Shown here piece after piece: positions 8,431 through 16,963 of a DNA stretch of 64,000 bases. Source of the stretch: Phormidium tanganyikae FI6-MK23 (GTDB lineage Bacteria; Cyanobacteriota; Cyanobacteriia; Leptolyngbyales; Leptolyngbyaceae). Where the stretch lies: the NCBI GenBank assembly GCA_019359175.1, contig JAHHHU010000019.1, positions 28,394 to 92,393 of the forward strand, written 5' to 3'. The position numbers were made by a program, and so were the translations under genes. A model generated the notes under the pieces. It saw only the letters and a program-made list of their open reading frames with translations. It ran no database searches and had not been told where the DNA came from. Every line of letters starts with the position of its first letter. Positions within the stretch are counted from its first letter, which is position 1.

Positions 8431-8847
8431 TTAAAGCGTGCTGATTAAGCTTAGTCCGATTAGCGTAAAGCTGCAAAGTGAGCCAACGGCAAACATCATC
8501 GATCGCAAAAGCGAAATGTTCAGAATATAAAAAACCGGAAACAACAATCGCGCAATGATCCACACGATCGCCGCCCATCCTGCTAGTTCCGAAGTCTGGT
8601 TCGTCACATACGCCATCAGTGCCGCCGCTGCAAAAATCGGAAAGGCTTCGAGGGCGTTCTGATGCGCCCAAGTTGCGCGTTTTGCATAATTTGGCAGCTT
8701 GTCAAACGCAGCACGAGGAGCCGCTAAAGCTTCCTTACCAATTTGTACCCGCGCATAAGCGACCACAAGAAACGGAAGATAGATCCAAACGACAGCAACA
8801 GCGATCGCGATCAGAAGCAAACTCGGAACGGGTAATCCAAACAGCAT
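8431..8847 (-). CDS. MAPEG family membrane protein
   Basis: A 138-residue integral membrane protein with four hydrophobic helices. The loop '[29 protein letters not shown]' is typical of MAPEG proteins (membrane-associated proteins in eicosanoid and glutathione metabolism) of the short bacterial type. Some bacterial members show glutathione transferase or peroxidase activity; activity here is untested. It overlaps neither neighbour but lies 3 bp after the DprA-like gene and 10 bp before YajQ, so it is probably cotranscribed with both. Confidence 0.87.
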   Translation of the reverse strand: MLFGLPVPSLLLIAIAVAVVWIYLPFLVVAYARVQIGKEALAAPRAAFDKLPNYAKRATWAHQNALEAFPIFAAAALMAYVTNQTSELAGWAAIVWIIARLLFPVFYILNISLLRSMMFAVGSLCSFTLIGLSLISTL

Positions 8848-8850
8848 AGA

Positions 8851-9378
8851 TCAATCAAAATAGAACAGAGTAACGACTTTGCGCTGATCTTCAGCATCGC
8901 GGCAAGTTTGCAGCAACGTATGACTATCGTGAAACGCAAAGGAAATGAGTTGCTGACAGCGAGAAATAATCTCTTGGTTACAAAGCGCACTCGCTTCACT
9001 GAGAGACAGGGAATTGTTTTCCGGGCATTCGACCAGGTGCATTACCGTTTCGAGCTGATCGCGGGATTCGCGCGGTTGTCGATCGAGTCCCTGCGGCAAA
9101 ATCACCGTCAGCATTGACGCATCAGCCCGTAATGCCCCTCGGATTGCAGCAAAATTTGTCCCTGTGGAACCAGAGGTAATAATCCGATTTCCTTCCAGCA
9201 CCAGTGCATACGCCATCATCTCAATCAGCGTTTGATGCGTAATCGGAACGTGCCGTGAACCGAGAATTGCGAGCCGCTTTGACCCGGTTTGCTGGATCGT
9301 GGCAAGTTCTTGTAGAAAATCATCTACTTTTGGTAGATCGTCGATCGACTGACTCAAAGGATTTACATAGGTTGACAA
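8851..9378 (-). CDS. DprA/LOG-fold protein (annotated as DNA recombination-mediator protein A in cyanobacteria)
   Basis: A 175-residue protein with a Rossmann-like core: 'KRLAILGSRHVPITHQTLIEMM' followed by 'EGNRIITSGSTGTNFAAIRGAL' and 'LTVILPQGLDRQP'. This 'GSR...TSG...G' pattern is shared with DprA and LOG-like nucleotide-binding proteins. It is shorter than true DprA (about 300-370 aa) and lacks the SAM and winged-helix domains, so a role in recombination is doubtful despite the usual product name. It is first in the three-gene unit with the MAPEG and YajQ genes. Confidence 0.75.
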   Translation of the reverse strand: MSTYVNPLSQSIDDLPKVDDFLQELATIQQTGSKRLAILGSRHVPITHQTLIEMMAYALVLEGNRIITSGSTGTNFAAIRGALRADASMLTVILPQGLDRQPRESRDQLETVMHLVECPENNSLSLSEASALCNQEIISRCQQLISFAFHDSHTLLQTCRDAEDQRKVVTLFYFD

Positions 9379-9392
9379 CGCAATTGATTGTA

Positions 9393-9497
9393 TCAGACAC
9401 CTTTGACATCCGCGTCATTTGCAAACAGTTCTAGAACTTCGTCACACCAGGCAATGTAGTCTTCTTCGTAACGAATGCCACGTCGTAAAACTAAACA
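9393..9497 (-). pseudogene. C-terminal remnant of a PadR-like regulator gene
   Basis: On the minus strand an open stretch of about 34 codons ends at TGA (9393-9395) and reads like a protein tail, with 'LVLRRGIRYEEDYIAWCDE' then 'VLELFAN'. This resembles the C-terminal helix of PadR-family transcription regulators. It has no start codon and an in-frame stop precedes it, so the rest of the gene is missing. The identity is from remembered family patterns and is tentative. Confidence 0.45.
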
Positions 9498-9635
9498 TCA
9501 GTGTTTTTGCGTGATTTGGAATGCGTAGTGGTGTGGAGCATCTTCTGATATCGCTAGAATTAAGGCCGCACCCGTAGAGACCTAAAGCGATCTGCTTTAT
9601 CGATCGACAGCAGATAATTAAATTAAGGAAAAGTT

Positions 9636-11087
9636 ATGGTGACAGCAACGCGCGCAGGTTTCCCTGTGCCAGAGGCAGCGCAATCTTGGAACCAATCCGT
9701 TTTGCATACAGCAAAAGGATTCGCACCGACAGCACTCCCCGTATTATCTGGAGCGATTCCAGCAGGACTGAGAGGATCGCTCTATCGCAACGGGCCAGGA
9801 CGACTAGAGCGGGGCGGGATTCGGGTCGGACATTGGTTTGATGGCGATGGCGCGGTTTTGGGTGTGCAGTTTGGCGATCGCGGAGCAACGGGCGTTTATC
9901 GGTATGTCGAGAGCGATAAGTTTCTCAAAGAAGAACGTGCTGGAAAGTTGTTGTACAGCGGGTATGGAATGTTGCCGCCTGGAGGATTGCTCAATCGAGT
10001 GACCAAAGGATTGAAAAATGCGGCGAATACGTCGGTTTTGGCGTTTAGCGATCGTGTTCTTGCACTCTGGGAAGGTGGACATCCTCACGCGCTCGATTTA
10101 GAGACGCTGGAGACTCAGAAAGTTGATGATTTGGGCGGTTTGCCTGAATTGCTGCCGTTTTCTGCCCATCCAAAGCGCGATCCAATTACGGGCGAAGTTT
10201 ACAATTTTGGCGTAAGTTTTGGCAAAGGGATTACGCTGAATTTGTATTGTCTCGATGCGACTGGCAAATTACAACGCCGCGATAGTCATACGCTCGATGG
10301 ATTTCCGCTAATTCATGATTTTGTCATGGCAGGTCAGTATCTGCTATTTTTCATCTCTCCGGTGCGACTCAATCCGCTGCCGCTAGTCGCAAGGCTCAAA
10401 AGTTTTAGCGAATCGTTTGACTGGAAGCCAGAAAAAGGAACTCAGGTCTTAGTATTCGATCGACAAACGCTAAAACTCATCAGCCAAGGCGAAACCGATC
10501 CTTGGTATCAATGGCACTTTGGAAACGCTTGTGTTGATACTGAAGGAAATGCTGTTGTTGATGTGATTCGATATGCTGACTTCAACACAAATGAATACTT
10601 AAGACAAGTTGCAACAGGCAAAACTCACACATCGGCAAAGTCAACACTCTGGCAAATCCGAGTCAACCCGCTAACCGGAAAAGTTTTAGAACAGCAGGAA
10701 CTCCTCGATCGACATTGTGAATTTCCAGTCGTTAAGCCGGATGATGTCGGACAATCCTGGCGACATACTTACTTCTCGCTGCATCGTCAAGGCGCAGATC
10801 CGATAAAGGAAATCTTTGGCGCGATCGCGCGATTTGATCAAAAAACGGGTGAGTTGATCGAAGCGGATTGCGGCGAGAATCGTTATCCGATGGAGCCGAT
10901 TTATGCACCAGACGCGATCGAGCCAGATCAAGGTTGGATCGTTACTGTCGTTTATGACGGCAACACGAACCAGAGTGAAGTTTGGGTTTTCGATAGCGAT
11001 CGATTAAATGACCAGCCCGTATGCCGATTAGCGTTGCCAGAAGTGATTCCAATTGGATTTCATGGAACTTGGAAACCTGCTTTCTAG
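9636..11087 (+). CDS. Carotenoid oxygenase (RPE65/CCD family)
   Basis: A 483-residue non-heme iron dioxygenase of the carotenoid cleavage family. The N-terminus has 'IPAGLRGSLYRNGPGRLERGG' and 'HWFDGDGAV', the standard opening of the seven-bladed propeller. Candidate iron-binding histidines occur in 'FSAHPKRDPITG', 'LIHDFVMAGQYLLFF', 'WQWHFGNA'-like 'YQWHFGNACVD', and the C-terminal 'IPIGFHGTWKPAF'. It resembles cyanobacterial apocarotenoid-15,15'-oxygenase types that make retinal. The ATG at 9636 has AAGGA 7-11 bp upstream. Its last 4 bp overlap the convergent PhyH-type gene. Length is normal. Confidence 0.92.
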   Translation: MVTATRAGFPVPEAAQSWNQSVLHTAKGFAPTALPVLSGAIPAGLRGSLYRNGPGRLERGGIRVGHWFDGDGAVLGVQFGDRGATGVYRYVESDKFLKEERAGKLLYSGYGMLPPGGLLNRVTKGLKNAANTSVLAFSDRVLALWEGGHPHALDLETLETQKVDDLGGLPELLPFSAHPKRDPITGEVYNFGVSFGKGITLNLYCLDATGKLQRRDSHTLDGFPLIHDFVMAGQYLLFFISPVRLNPLPLVARLKSFSESFDWKPEKGTQVLVFDRQTLKLISQGETDPWYQWHFGNACVDTEGNAVVDVIRYADFNTNEYLRQVATGKTHTSAKSTLWQIRVNPLTGKVLEQQELLDRHCEFPVVKPDDVGQSWRHTYFSLHRQGADPIKEIFGAIARFDQKTGELIEADCGENRYPMEPIYAPDAIEPDQGWIVTVVYDGNTNQSEVWVFDSDRLNDQPVCRLALPEVIPIGFHGTWKPAF

Positions 11088-12079
11088 AATTCCGGGATGC
11101 GCTTTAATGCTCGATCGCTGTTTAAATGAGCCGAGTAAACATAGAGCGATTGCGGATCAACTCGATCGTGCTGCATCTGATAATCACGGGTAGCAAATTC
11201 GATTTGAAGCATTAATCGATCGTGTCGAATCGGTGGCATTCCTTTGTGAAAACACAGTGTATCTTCAACGAATCCAAAGCCCGCATTTCCCCGAATCGTT
11301 ACCAGGTTTTCAATTCCATAAGAATCGATAATTTCTGAATCTTTGAATCGTTTTTTATTCCATTCGTGAGCAAACTTTTTGCGGCGGTGCGTGCCCCGGA
11401 TACAAGCGTGTGCACCCGTTAAGCTATCGACGTTGGTGAGGTAAAAAAAGAATTTGATAAAGCGATAATCATCCAAATCGTAGTGAAATAATTGTGCGGC
11501 TTTTCGACGAGCTTGCAGCGGGGCTTCTGTGACAAAACTCCACCAAAGATTGCTGCTAATCAAGACAGGATTTGCCCCTAAATATTCCGCTGCGATCGAC
11601 AACAGCATCGGATCACGGCTCAATTGTGCGATCGCTGGACAAGTCTCGATCGTATTGAAGTAGCTTGCTGTCACGAATTGCCGATTGTACCAATATTCGG
11701 CTTCACGCTTTTGGGTGCAGGGGAAGCCATACTCCGGTTTGCGATCGCCGTAGCAAGGATACTGTTTTGCATATGTGATCATCTCATCGAGCATTCCAGA
11801 CGGGAGATTCAAACCTAAGTAAATTCCATCCTTGACGACAGACTGCACGATCGATTCTGGAGAGACCTTAGAAAAGACGGACTCGCCAGAGAAATTCAAC
11901 GAAGGGGTAGTACGTGACTGAGACCGATTGATCAGCGATCGTACAAAGCCAAATCGCGCTGTTTGTCGCATCAGTAGCCATTTCGGATTCTTCGTGATGC
12001 CTCGAAACCACTCATATCCAGCGTCATAGGCATCATGGTAAAACTCTCGTAACCAATACAATCTTGAGAACACACTCAA
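11084..12079 (-). CDS. Phytanoyl-CoA dioxygenase (PhyH)-like Fe(II)/2-oxoglutarate oxygenase
   Basis: A 331-residue protein. The facial-triad motif is visible as 'LFHYDLDDYRFIKFFFYLT' (HxD) and the distal His in 'CFHKGMPPIRHDRLMLQ', with Arg probably binding 2-oxoglutarate. 'TGAHACIRGTH' matches the loop 'GpL.~.PGSH' of the PhyH family. The first ~90 residues are an extra N-terminal region without recognised domain. Substrate is unknown. It converges on the carotenoid oxygenase with a 4-bp overlap, which could hint at shared terpenoid or lipid metabolism, but convergent position is weak evidence. Confidence 0.78.
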   Translation of the reverse strand: MSVFSRLYWLREFYHDAYDAGYEWFRGITKNPKWLLMRQTARFGFVRSLINRSQSRTTPSLNFSGESVFSKVSPESIVQSVVKDGIYLGLNLPSGMLDEMITYAKQYPCYGDRKPEYGFPCTQKREAEYWYNRQFVTASYFNTIETCPAIAQLSRDPMLLSIAAEYLGANPVLISSNLWWSFVTEAPLQARRKAAQLFHYDLDDYRFIKFFFYLTNVDSLTGAHACIRGTHRRKKFAHEWNKKRFKDSEIIDSYGIENLVTIRGNAGFGFVEDTLCFHKGMPPIRHDRLMLQIEFATRDYQMQHDRVDPQSLYVYSAHLNSDRALKRIPEF

Positions 12080-12651
12080 TCTCCATCAAGCGATTTTTTG
12101 AGCCATCTGTTTCAGATATTCCAACGCTTCACAAAATCTCCCGGTGGATTTGTGAATACTTCAAGATTGTTCCCGCAACAGAATAAAGATTTGATAAATC
12201 ACGGATTTTTTCTGTAAAAGCTTTACAGTTCTGAAAAATTACACTCAGTAAATTCTGCAAATTCTTCGGAAATCACTGAGTCTTCACACGAGATTTATGA
12301 ACTCTTCTTTAAGAGATTTCTTGATGGTTTACTTAACGATGATCCAGCATGAAATAAAGCAATTTGAAAGACGATCGCTTGACCGTCCATACTATTTTGA
12401 TTCAGCCAAAACCTCGTCATTTCAGCACTTCTCACAGATTTAATTTAATAATTTACTTACTAAATATTCGATTTGCTCATAACAATTGAAAAAATTGATA
12501 CTGTAAAATTCTCACAAATGAACTACATTACGCTCAGTGATCTGACGTACACTAGCAGAGCATTTGTGAGAATTGCCAAAACAGTTCGGATCACCAGCAG
12601 AAAGTTTGAATGACCTAAATAGCATTGACGTAGGAGTGAACATCCAGCTTT
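12080..12651. other. 572-bp intergenic region, AT-rich, divergent promoters expected
   Basis: It separates the divergent PhyH-like and geranylgeranyl-reductase-like genes. No gene is supported. A 24-codon open stretch on the minus strand (12086-12160, 'CEALEYLKQMAQKIA') could be a gene remnant but is too short to name. The clearest structure is the 14-bp inverted repeat at 12507-12574, listed separately. Confidence 0.5.
12507..12574. promoter_or_regulatory. 14-bp perfect inverted repeat with 40-bp spacer upstream of the reductase gene
   Basis: AATTCTCACAAATG (12507-12520) is repeated in inverted form as CATTTGTGAGAATT (12561-12574). The right arm ends 77 bp before the ATG at 12652. Widely spaced arms suggest two binding sites for a dimeric regulator, or a long hairpin, rather than a terminator. 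Confidence 0.65.
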
Positions 12652-13773
12652 ATGTTTGACTGTATTGTTGTCGGAGCAGGGCCCGCCGGGGGAACCGCTG
12701 CTTATCACCTTGCCAAACGCGGACGCTCTGTTCTCGTGCTAGAGAAAGAAGCGCTGCCTCGCTATAAACCCTGTAGCGGCGGTGTCTCTCCTGCGATCGC
12801 GCAATGGTTTGATTTCGATTTCAGCCCCGTGATTTCCCGCAAAGTCAATACGATTCGATATACCTGGAAGCTCGGCGATCCCGTCGATGCAACGCTCGAA
12901 ACACCAGAACCGATGTGGATGGTGCAACGCGATCAGTTTGATGAGTTTGTGATCAAGCAGGCACAGCAAGCAGGCGCTAAAATTCAAGACGCAACGGCAG
13001 TGACAGGGATCGAATTTAAAGGCGATCGCTGGCAAGTCAACACCACAGCGGGAATGTTAGAAGCTCAATATCTCATTGCTGCCGATGGTGCAAAGGGAAC
13101 GATGGCAAAATGGCTCGGCTTCAAAGAGCGCAAGACGCGAATGGGTGCGGTAATGGAAGCCCCACACGCGATCGGAAGTACGGCTCAGTTTGACTTCGGG
13201 ATGCTGAAGAACGGCTTTATCTGGAACTTACCGAAAAGTGAAGGATTTTCCGCAGGAACGGCTTCGTTTCGCGGTGACGATCGCACCGATTTCAATGCGG
13301 CATTGTTCAAATATGCGAAAGAAGCTGGATTCAACACCAGCGGCGCACAAGTTCACACACACCCGATCGTATTTTGGGACGGAGATCAAACGCTTCATAC
13401 TCAAAACGCTGTACTGGCAGGAGAAACGGCTGCGATCGTTGATCCGATGACTGCTGAAGGAATTCGTCCTTCGATGTATAGCGGCATGAAGGCGGCGGAA
13501 GCAGTTGATCAATCGTTAAATGGCGATCGAACAGCATTGGCTCAGTACACCGAAATTATTCAGCGGGACTGGGGCAGCGATATGGTTTGGGCGCAGCGAT
13601 TAGCAAATCTGTTCTATCGAGTGCCGGGGATCGGGTACAAAGTGGGCGTGAAGCGTCCGAGCGCTACCGATCGATTGGGCAAAATTATGTGTGGTGAGAT
13701 GCGGTATGCGGATGTGGCAAATCGGGCGTTGAAACGATTGGGTGGCGGATTAATCCCAGGAATGGGCGGTTAG
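12652..13773 (+). CDS. Geranylgeranyl reductase family FAD-dependent oxidoreductase
   Basis: A 373-residue flavoprotein. 'DCIVVGAGPAGGTAAYHLAKRG' at residues 3-24 is the FAD-binding Rossmann motif (GxGxxG), 'RYKPCSGGVSP' is the family motif after the first strand, 'LIAADGAKGTMAKWLG' is the second FAD motif, and 'AVLAGETAAIVDPMTAEGIRPSMYSG' the third. These are typical of geranylgeranyl reductase-like enzymes and their paralogues. It is probably not the main chlorophyll ChlP, because the N-terminus and internal spacing look more like the second cyanobacterial paralogue; the substrate is unassigned. An inverted repeat lies upstream. Confidence 0.85.
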   Translation: MFDCIVVGAGPAGGTAAYHLAKRGRSVLVLEKEALPRYKPCSGGVSPAIAQWFDFDFSPVISRKVNTIRYTWKLGDPVDATLETPEPMWMVQRDQFDEFVIKQAQQAGAKIQDATAVTGIEFKGDRWQVNTTAGMLEAQYLIAADGAKGTMAKWLGFKERKTRMGAVMEAPHAIGSTAQFDFGMLKNGFIWNLPKSEGFSAGTASFRGDDRTDFNAALFKYAKEAGFNTSGAQVHTHPIVFWDGDQTLHTQNAVLAGETAAIVDPMTAEGIRPSMYSGMKAAEAVDQSLNGDRTALAQYTEIIQRDWGSDMVWAQRLANLFYRVPGIGYKVGVKRPSATDRLGKIMCGEMRYADVANRALKRLGGGLIPGMGG

Positions 13774-13816
13774 TCAATGGAAAACCAGACTCTTGCTCCC
13801 TCTCCCGGATTCTACT

Positions 13817-13982
13817 GTGTACACACAGGTCGATTGAATCTGTTATCGCATAGATCTCTCGCCCCCTAAATCCCCCATTCTGGGGGACTTTGAGCAGAAG
13901 AAATTTCCAGAACGCAAGGCTTTTTTGAGTTTCAAAGTCCCCCAAATTTGGGGGATTTAGGGGGCAGAAGCCGACCTAAACG
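13817..13982. repeat. MITE-like interspersed repeat, copy A
   Basis: The core is an imperfect inverted repeat: a left arm beginning GCCCCCTAAATCCCCCA (13861) and a right arm ending TGGGGGATTTAGGGGGC (13965), with CAAAGTCCCCC/GGGGGACTTTG inner arms. The flanks continue to GTACACACA on the left and CCGACCTAAACGG on the right. An inverted copy with the same flanks lies at 18042-18203, so these ~160 bp move as a unit. No coding capacity is seen. Confidence 0.85.
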
Positions 13983-13995
13983 GAGCGATAGACGG

Positions 13996-14013
13996 CTATT
14001 GTGTACACAATAG
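13996..14013. other. 18-bp perfect palindrome CTATTGTGTACACAATAG
   Basis: A perfect palindrome just outside repeat copy A. Its core TGTGTACACA also occurs at 13816-13825, at the other side of the element. It could be part of a target site or a regulator-binding site. No function is assigned. Confidence 0.6.
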
Positions 14014-14086
14014 CTCCCAAACTGGCAGAGGGCCGGAGTGAGGGCGAGACAAGCTTGCAATGATGGAAGTGATTTAATTCACGCTC

Positions 14087-14467
14087 CTAAGCCTTATGCT
14101 CGTAATAGCTCGAAATATGATCGTAAACGTGCTGCGGAAACTCTAAATCTCGGTAGACGTTACATGCATCAGGATCATCAGAATTGGGGCAGATCGGAAA
14201 GTTCTGCTCCTGCTGCCACGCAAGAATACGATCGCGTTTCGGCGGATTATAATCTTTGCCTTGCACTTGCTGATACAAAGATTTTGCTTGCGCTTCATCA
14301 CAGTCTTGGTCTTTCACAAGCGAATCGATCACTTCTTCCTCTGAAAGAAAGTGACGTGCAACCATTGCAAATACTAAGCGCCCATAGTGCCCGATGTCTT
14401 CTCCGTCCTCCAGAGAATCGAGCAAATGCGCCATCATGTCACTTTTTCTAAGGTCTTGTACAGTCAT
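14087..14467 (-). CDS. Conserved cyanobacterial hypothetical protein
   Basis: A 126-residue acidic protein if started at 'MTVQDLRKSDMMAHLLD' (14467); an upstream in-frame ATG at 14530 would add 21 residues but has no visible ribosome site and would leave only 40 bp to the divergent iron permease. Segments such as 'ILAWQQEQNFPICPNSDDPDACNVY' and 'VYDHISSYYEHK' look strongly conserved and contain two cysteines. I do not recognise a domain. Its position divergent from an FTR1 permease raises a possible iron link but nothing in the protein proves this. Confidence 0.7.
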   Translation of the reverse strand: MTVQDLRKSDMMAHLLDSLEDGEDIGHYGRLVFAMVARHFLSEEEVIDSLVKDQDCDEAQAKSLYQQVQGKDYNPPKRDRILAWQQEQNFPICPNSDDPDACNVYRDLEFPQHVYDHISSYYEHKA

Positions 14468-14570
14468 TGCTATCGATTTGATCTCATCTCCTTCGTTATA
14501 GAACTTGTGATCTAAGATGCCGTCTATCATAAGTCTATTAAAATTGTCAGTAGTTCTTCAGTCATCTATT

Positions 14571-15479
14571 ATGCTTTCGACGTTTGTGATTACGCTGCGG
14601 GAAGGAGTAGAAGCTGCGCTAGTCGTGGGAATTGTGCTGGCGTATCTGAGCAAAGCAGGTCGATCGAGTCTTAATCGCTGGGTTTACAGTGGTATTGCTG
14701 CGGGGATTGTTGCCAGCATTGTGGTTGGGATTGTATTTATCTGGATGCTGGGAAGCTTAGATGCCTCTAATCAGTTGTATGCGCCTGTATTGAAACCGCT
14801 ACTCGAGGCAGTGTTTGGACTGATTGCGATCGCGCTTCTGAGTTGGATGCTGATTTGGATGACCAAACAGGCGAAATCAATCAAAGGTGAGGTAGAACGC
14901 GAGATCGATCAGGCAATCCAAACGAACGCGGCTTGGGGAGTGTTTGGATTGATTTTCTTTGCGGTGCTGCGGGAAGGATTTGAAACGGTGGTGTTTATTG
15001 CGGCACAGTTTCAGCAAGGTGGGTCGCCTGTGATTGGAGCGATCGGAGGATTGACAGGCGCGATCGTTATCGGCGTTTTGTTGTTCAAACTCGGTGTGAA
15101 AATCAATCTAAAACAGTTCTTTCAAGTGATGGGAATGTTCCTATTGCTGATTGTTTCGGGTTTGGTGATTGGTGTATTGGCGCACTTCGATAAAAGCTTA
15201 GCGATTTTGTCTCAGTTGAATCCTGAATTTGCAAATCTGTGTATTTCTGAGCCGAATTCGTGTTTTCTCGGTGGCTTGATTTGGGATGCTTCCAATCTGT
15301 TACCGCAGAAACAATTTCCGGGTGTGATTTTGCATACGCTATTCGGCTATGTCGATCGCTTGTATTGGGTCGAAGCGATCGCATATTTAATCTTTCTCAC
15401 AACCGTTGGAAGTTTGTATTTGCAAAGTCTAAATCCGATCAAGGAACCAGAACCGTCAGCGCTTTCGGGACGACCTTAA
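14571..15479 (+). CDS. FTR1 family high-affinity iron permease
   Basis: A 302-residue membrane protein with seven predicted helices. Two REGxE iron-passage motifs are present: 'TLREGVEAALVVG' in helix 1 and 'VLREGFETVVFIAA' in helix 4, which define the FTR1/EfeU family. It would carry ferric or ferrous iron across the inner membrane, usually with an oxidase or EfeO partner; none is adjacent here. The ATG at 14571 is preferred to an upstream in-frame start because it opens directly into helix 1. The 3' end overlaps the convergent lipid-kinase gene by 41 bp. Confidence 0.92.
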   Translation: MLSTFVITLREGVEAALVVGIVLAYLSKAGRSSLNRWVYSGIAAGIVASIVVGIVFIWMLGSLDASNQLYAPVLKPLLEAVFGLIAIALLSWMLIWMTKQAKSIKGEVEREIDQAIQTNAAWGVFGLIFFAVLREGFETVVFIAAQFQQGGSPVIGAIGGLTGAIVIGVLLFKLGVKINLKQFFQVMGMFLLLIVSGLVIGVLAHFDKSLAILSQLNPEFANLCISEPNSCFLGGLIWDASNLLPQKQFPGVILHTLFGYVDRLYWVEAIAYLIFLTTVGSLYLQSLNPIKEPEPSALSGRP

Positions 15480-16308
15480 AATGTGCGGGCGTTGTTGTTG
15501 TGATTTCGCCATCGGTATTGATCGATCGAGGTTTCGGCGCATACACAAAAATTTCTTTGCCTTGCCAAGACTGAATCCAACGAGATTTCGTATGCGTTCC
15601 GCGACGTAAATCAGGCATCGCCAACGCCATTTGCCACCAGTGATCAATTTCTAGACTGTAGAGATCCAAGCGTTCATCATCGATCGCGGCATCTTCTGCG
15701 ACTGCCATTCCGCCGCCATAGTAGCGACCATTACCCACTGCGATCTGAACCGTTTTGACTTGCTGCGATCGTCCATCGCAGACAATTTCTGCTTTGAATC
15801 GGCGCGACTTCCACAACACCTGAAACGCTGTTGCCGCATACGCCAGCACTCCCCAGCGTTTTTTCGCCGTTTTGGTTAAGCCGCGCGTAATCTGAACACT
15901 CAAGCCCAAACTGGCAACATTCAAAAAATATTTACCATTGACCCAGCCAAGATCAATTTGTTGCGCTTTGCCATCCGCGATCACTTGACACGCTTCGGGC
16001 AAGGTTGGAGGAATTCCCAACGTTCTCGCCAGATCGTTTGCGGTTCCAAGCGGCAGAATTCCCAACGGTAATTTCGTTTCAACCAATCCTTCGACGGCTG
16101 CATTTAGGGTACCATCGCCGCCGCCAACGATCACGAGATCGACTCGATCGCGATATTCCTGAATCGTTTGTGATAAACGATCGGGACGATCGATCGAGAC
16201 TTCTAACAGTTCAAACCCTAATGCTTCTAATTGATCAATCGCAGATTCAAGCTGCTCATGACCTGTACGGGCATGACGGTTCACAAGGAGGAGCGCACGA
16301 CGAGCCAT
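15439..16308 (-). CDS. Diacylglycerol kinase-like lipid kinase (YegS/DagK family)
   Basis: A 289-residue protein with the DAGK catalytic domain: 'ALLLVNRHARTG' at the start, the glycine-rich nucleotide-binding 'LVIVGGGDGTLNAAVEGL' near residue 60, and 'LGILPLGTANDLARTLGIP' thereafter. The C-terminal beta-sandwich includes 'DGEITTTTPAHFKVVPKAL'. Such kinases phosphorylate diacylglycerol or other lipids using ATP. Length fits the family. Its 3' end overlaps the iron permease gene on the other strand by 41 bp, so the two transcripts are convergent and antisense at their ends. Confidence 0.9.
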   Translation of the reverse strand: MARRALLLVNRHARTGHEQLESAIDQLEALGFELLEVSIDRPDRLSQTIQEYRDRVDLVIVGGGDGTLNAAVEGLVETKLPLGILPLGTANDLARTLGIPPTLPEACQVIADGKAQQIDLGWVNGKYFLNVASLGLSVQITRGLTKTAKKRWGVLAYAATAFQVLWKSRRFKAEIVCDGRSQQVKTVQIAVGNGRYYGGGMAVAEDAAIDDERLDLYSLEIDHWWQMALAMPDLRRGTHTKSRWIQSWQGKEIFVYAPKPRSINTDGEITTTTPAHFKVVPKALTVLVP

Positions 16309-16426
16309 AAAAGTTGAAATATAGAATTTAATGCAGCAATTTTAGCGGATGTTCGATGATTCCGCATATCTCTACAGCAGTGATAAAAATCCCATACTGC
16401 AAAATTTGCTGCAAAACGCTGCATCG

Positions 16427-16800
16427 TCAGGCCGAATCGCGATCGACACCCAAAGTAAGCTGCGTCAAATCATTCGAGCCGATCGAGAAGCCGCCAAAAA
16501 TCTCGCTAAAGCGATCGGTTAACTCAACTGAATGCTTTACACTCTAATCCAAACGCTTGTGCATAGTTCGGATCATAGTAGCGCGATGCCCCTCGCCAGC
16601 CCATCATCGGGTTTTCTTCTTCCGGCTCAAACTGTCGCTCTCCAATCAGTCGCACAATGACAGGATTCGGATAGAAAGCAGCCGCGATCGTACTAATTCT
16701 GGATTCACCACGCCTTGAACAACCGTTTCCCCTAATCCATATGCTGCTGCTGCGATCGCACTTGATCGAACGACAACATCAAGCCCACAAACATAGTTAA
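16427..16800 (-). pseudogene. ppsA: Remnant of phosphoenolpyruvate synthase gene with several internal deletions
   Basis: Four fragments of PEP synthase are recognisable in the correct order on the minus strand. They are '[10 protein letters not shown]' (near 16765-16800), '[16 protein letters not shown]' (about 16705-16752), '[17 protein letters not shown]' followed by '[19 protein letters not shown]' (about 16535-16680), and '[19 protein letters not shown]' with a stop at 16427. The protein would normally exceed 800 residues, so most of it is deleted and the frame changes between fragments. Motifs such as the '[12 protein letters not shown]' segment are diagnostic of PEP-utilising enzymes of the PpsA type. 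It is non-functional. The rest of 16309-16963 holds no intact gene. Confidence 0.85.
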
Positions 16801-16963
16801 ATAAAACTGGGTTAGTCCCGCTTCAAAACTCTCCCAGAAAGCCTCTTTAGCCATTCTTTCTAGCTTCGGGCGTGAATCATTTACTGCAATCTCTAACTAG
16901 AGTCGGGTGAATAAACCTGTCATTCTCCTCAAAATCGAAGCATTATTTATAGGAGAACACAGC

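Noticed and set aside
13861..13965. CCCCCTAAATCCCCC repeats considered as a CRISPR array
   Set aside because: Only two arms in inverted orientation, without regular spacers or cas genes.
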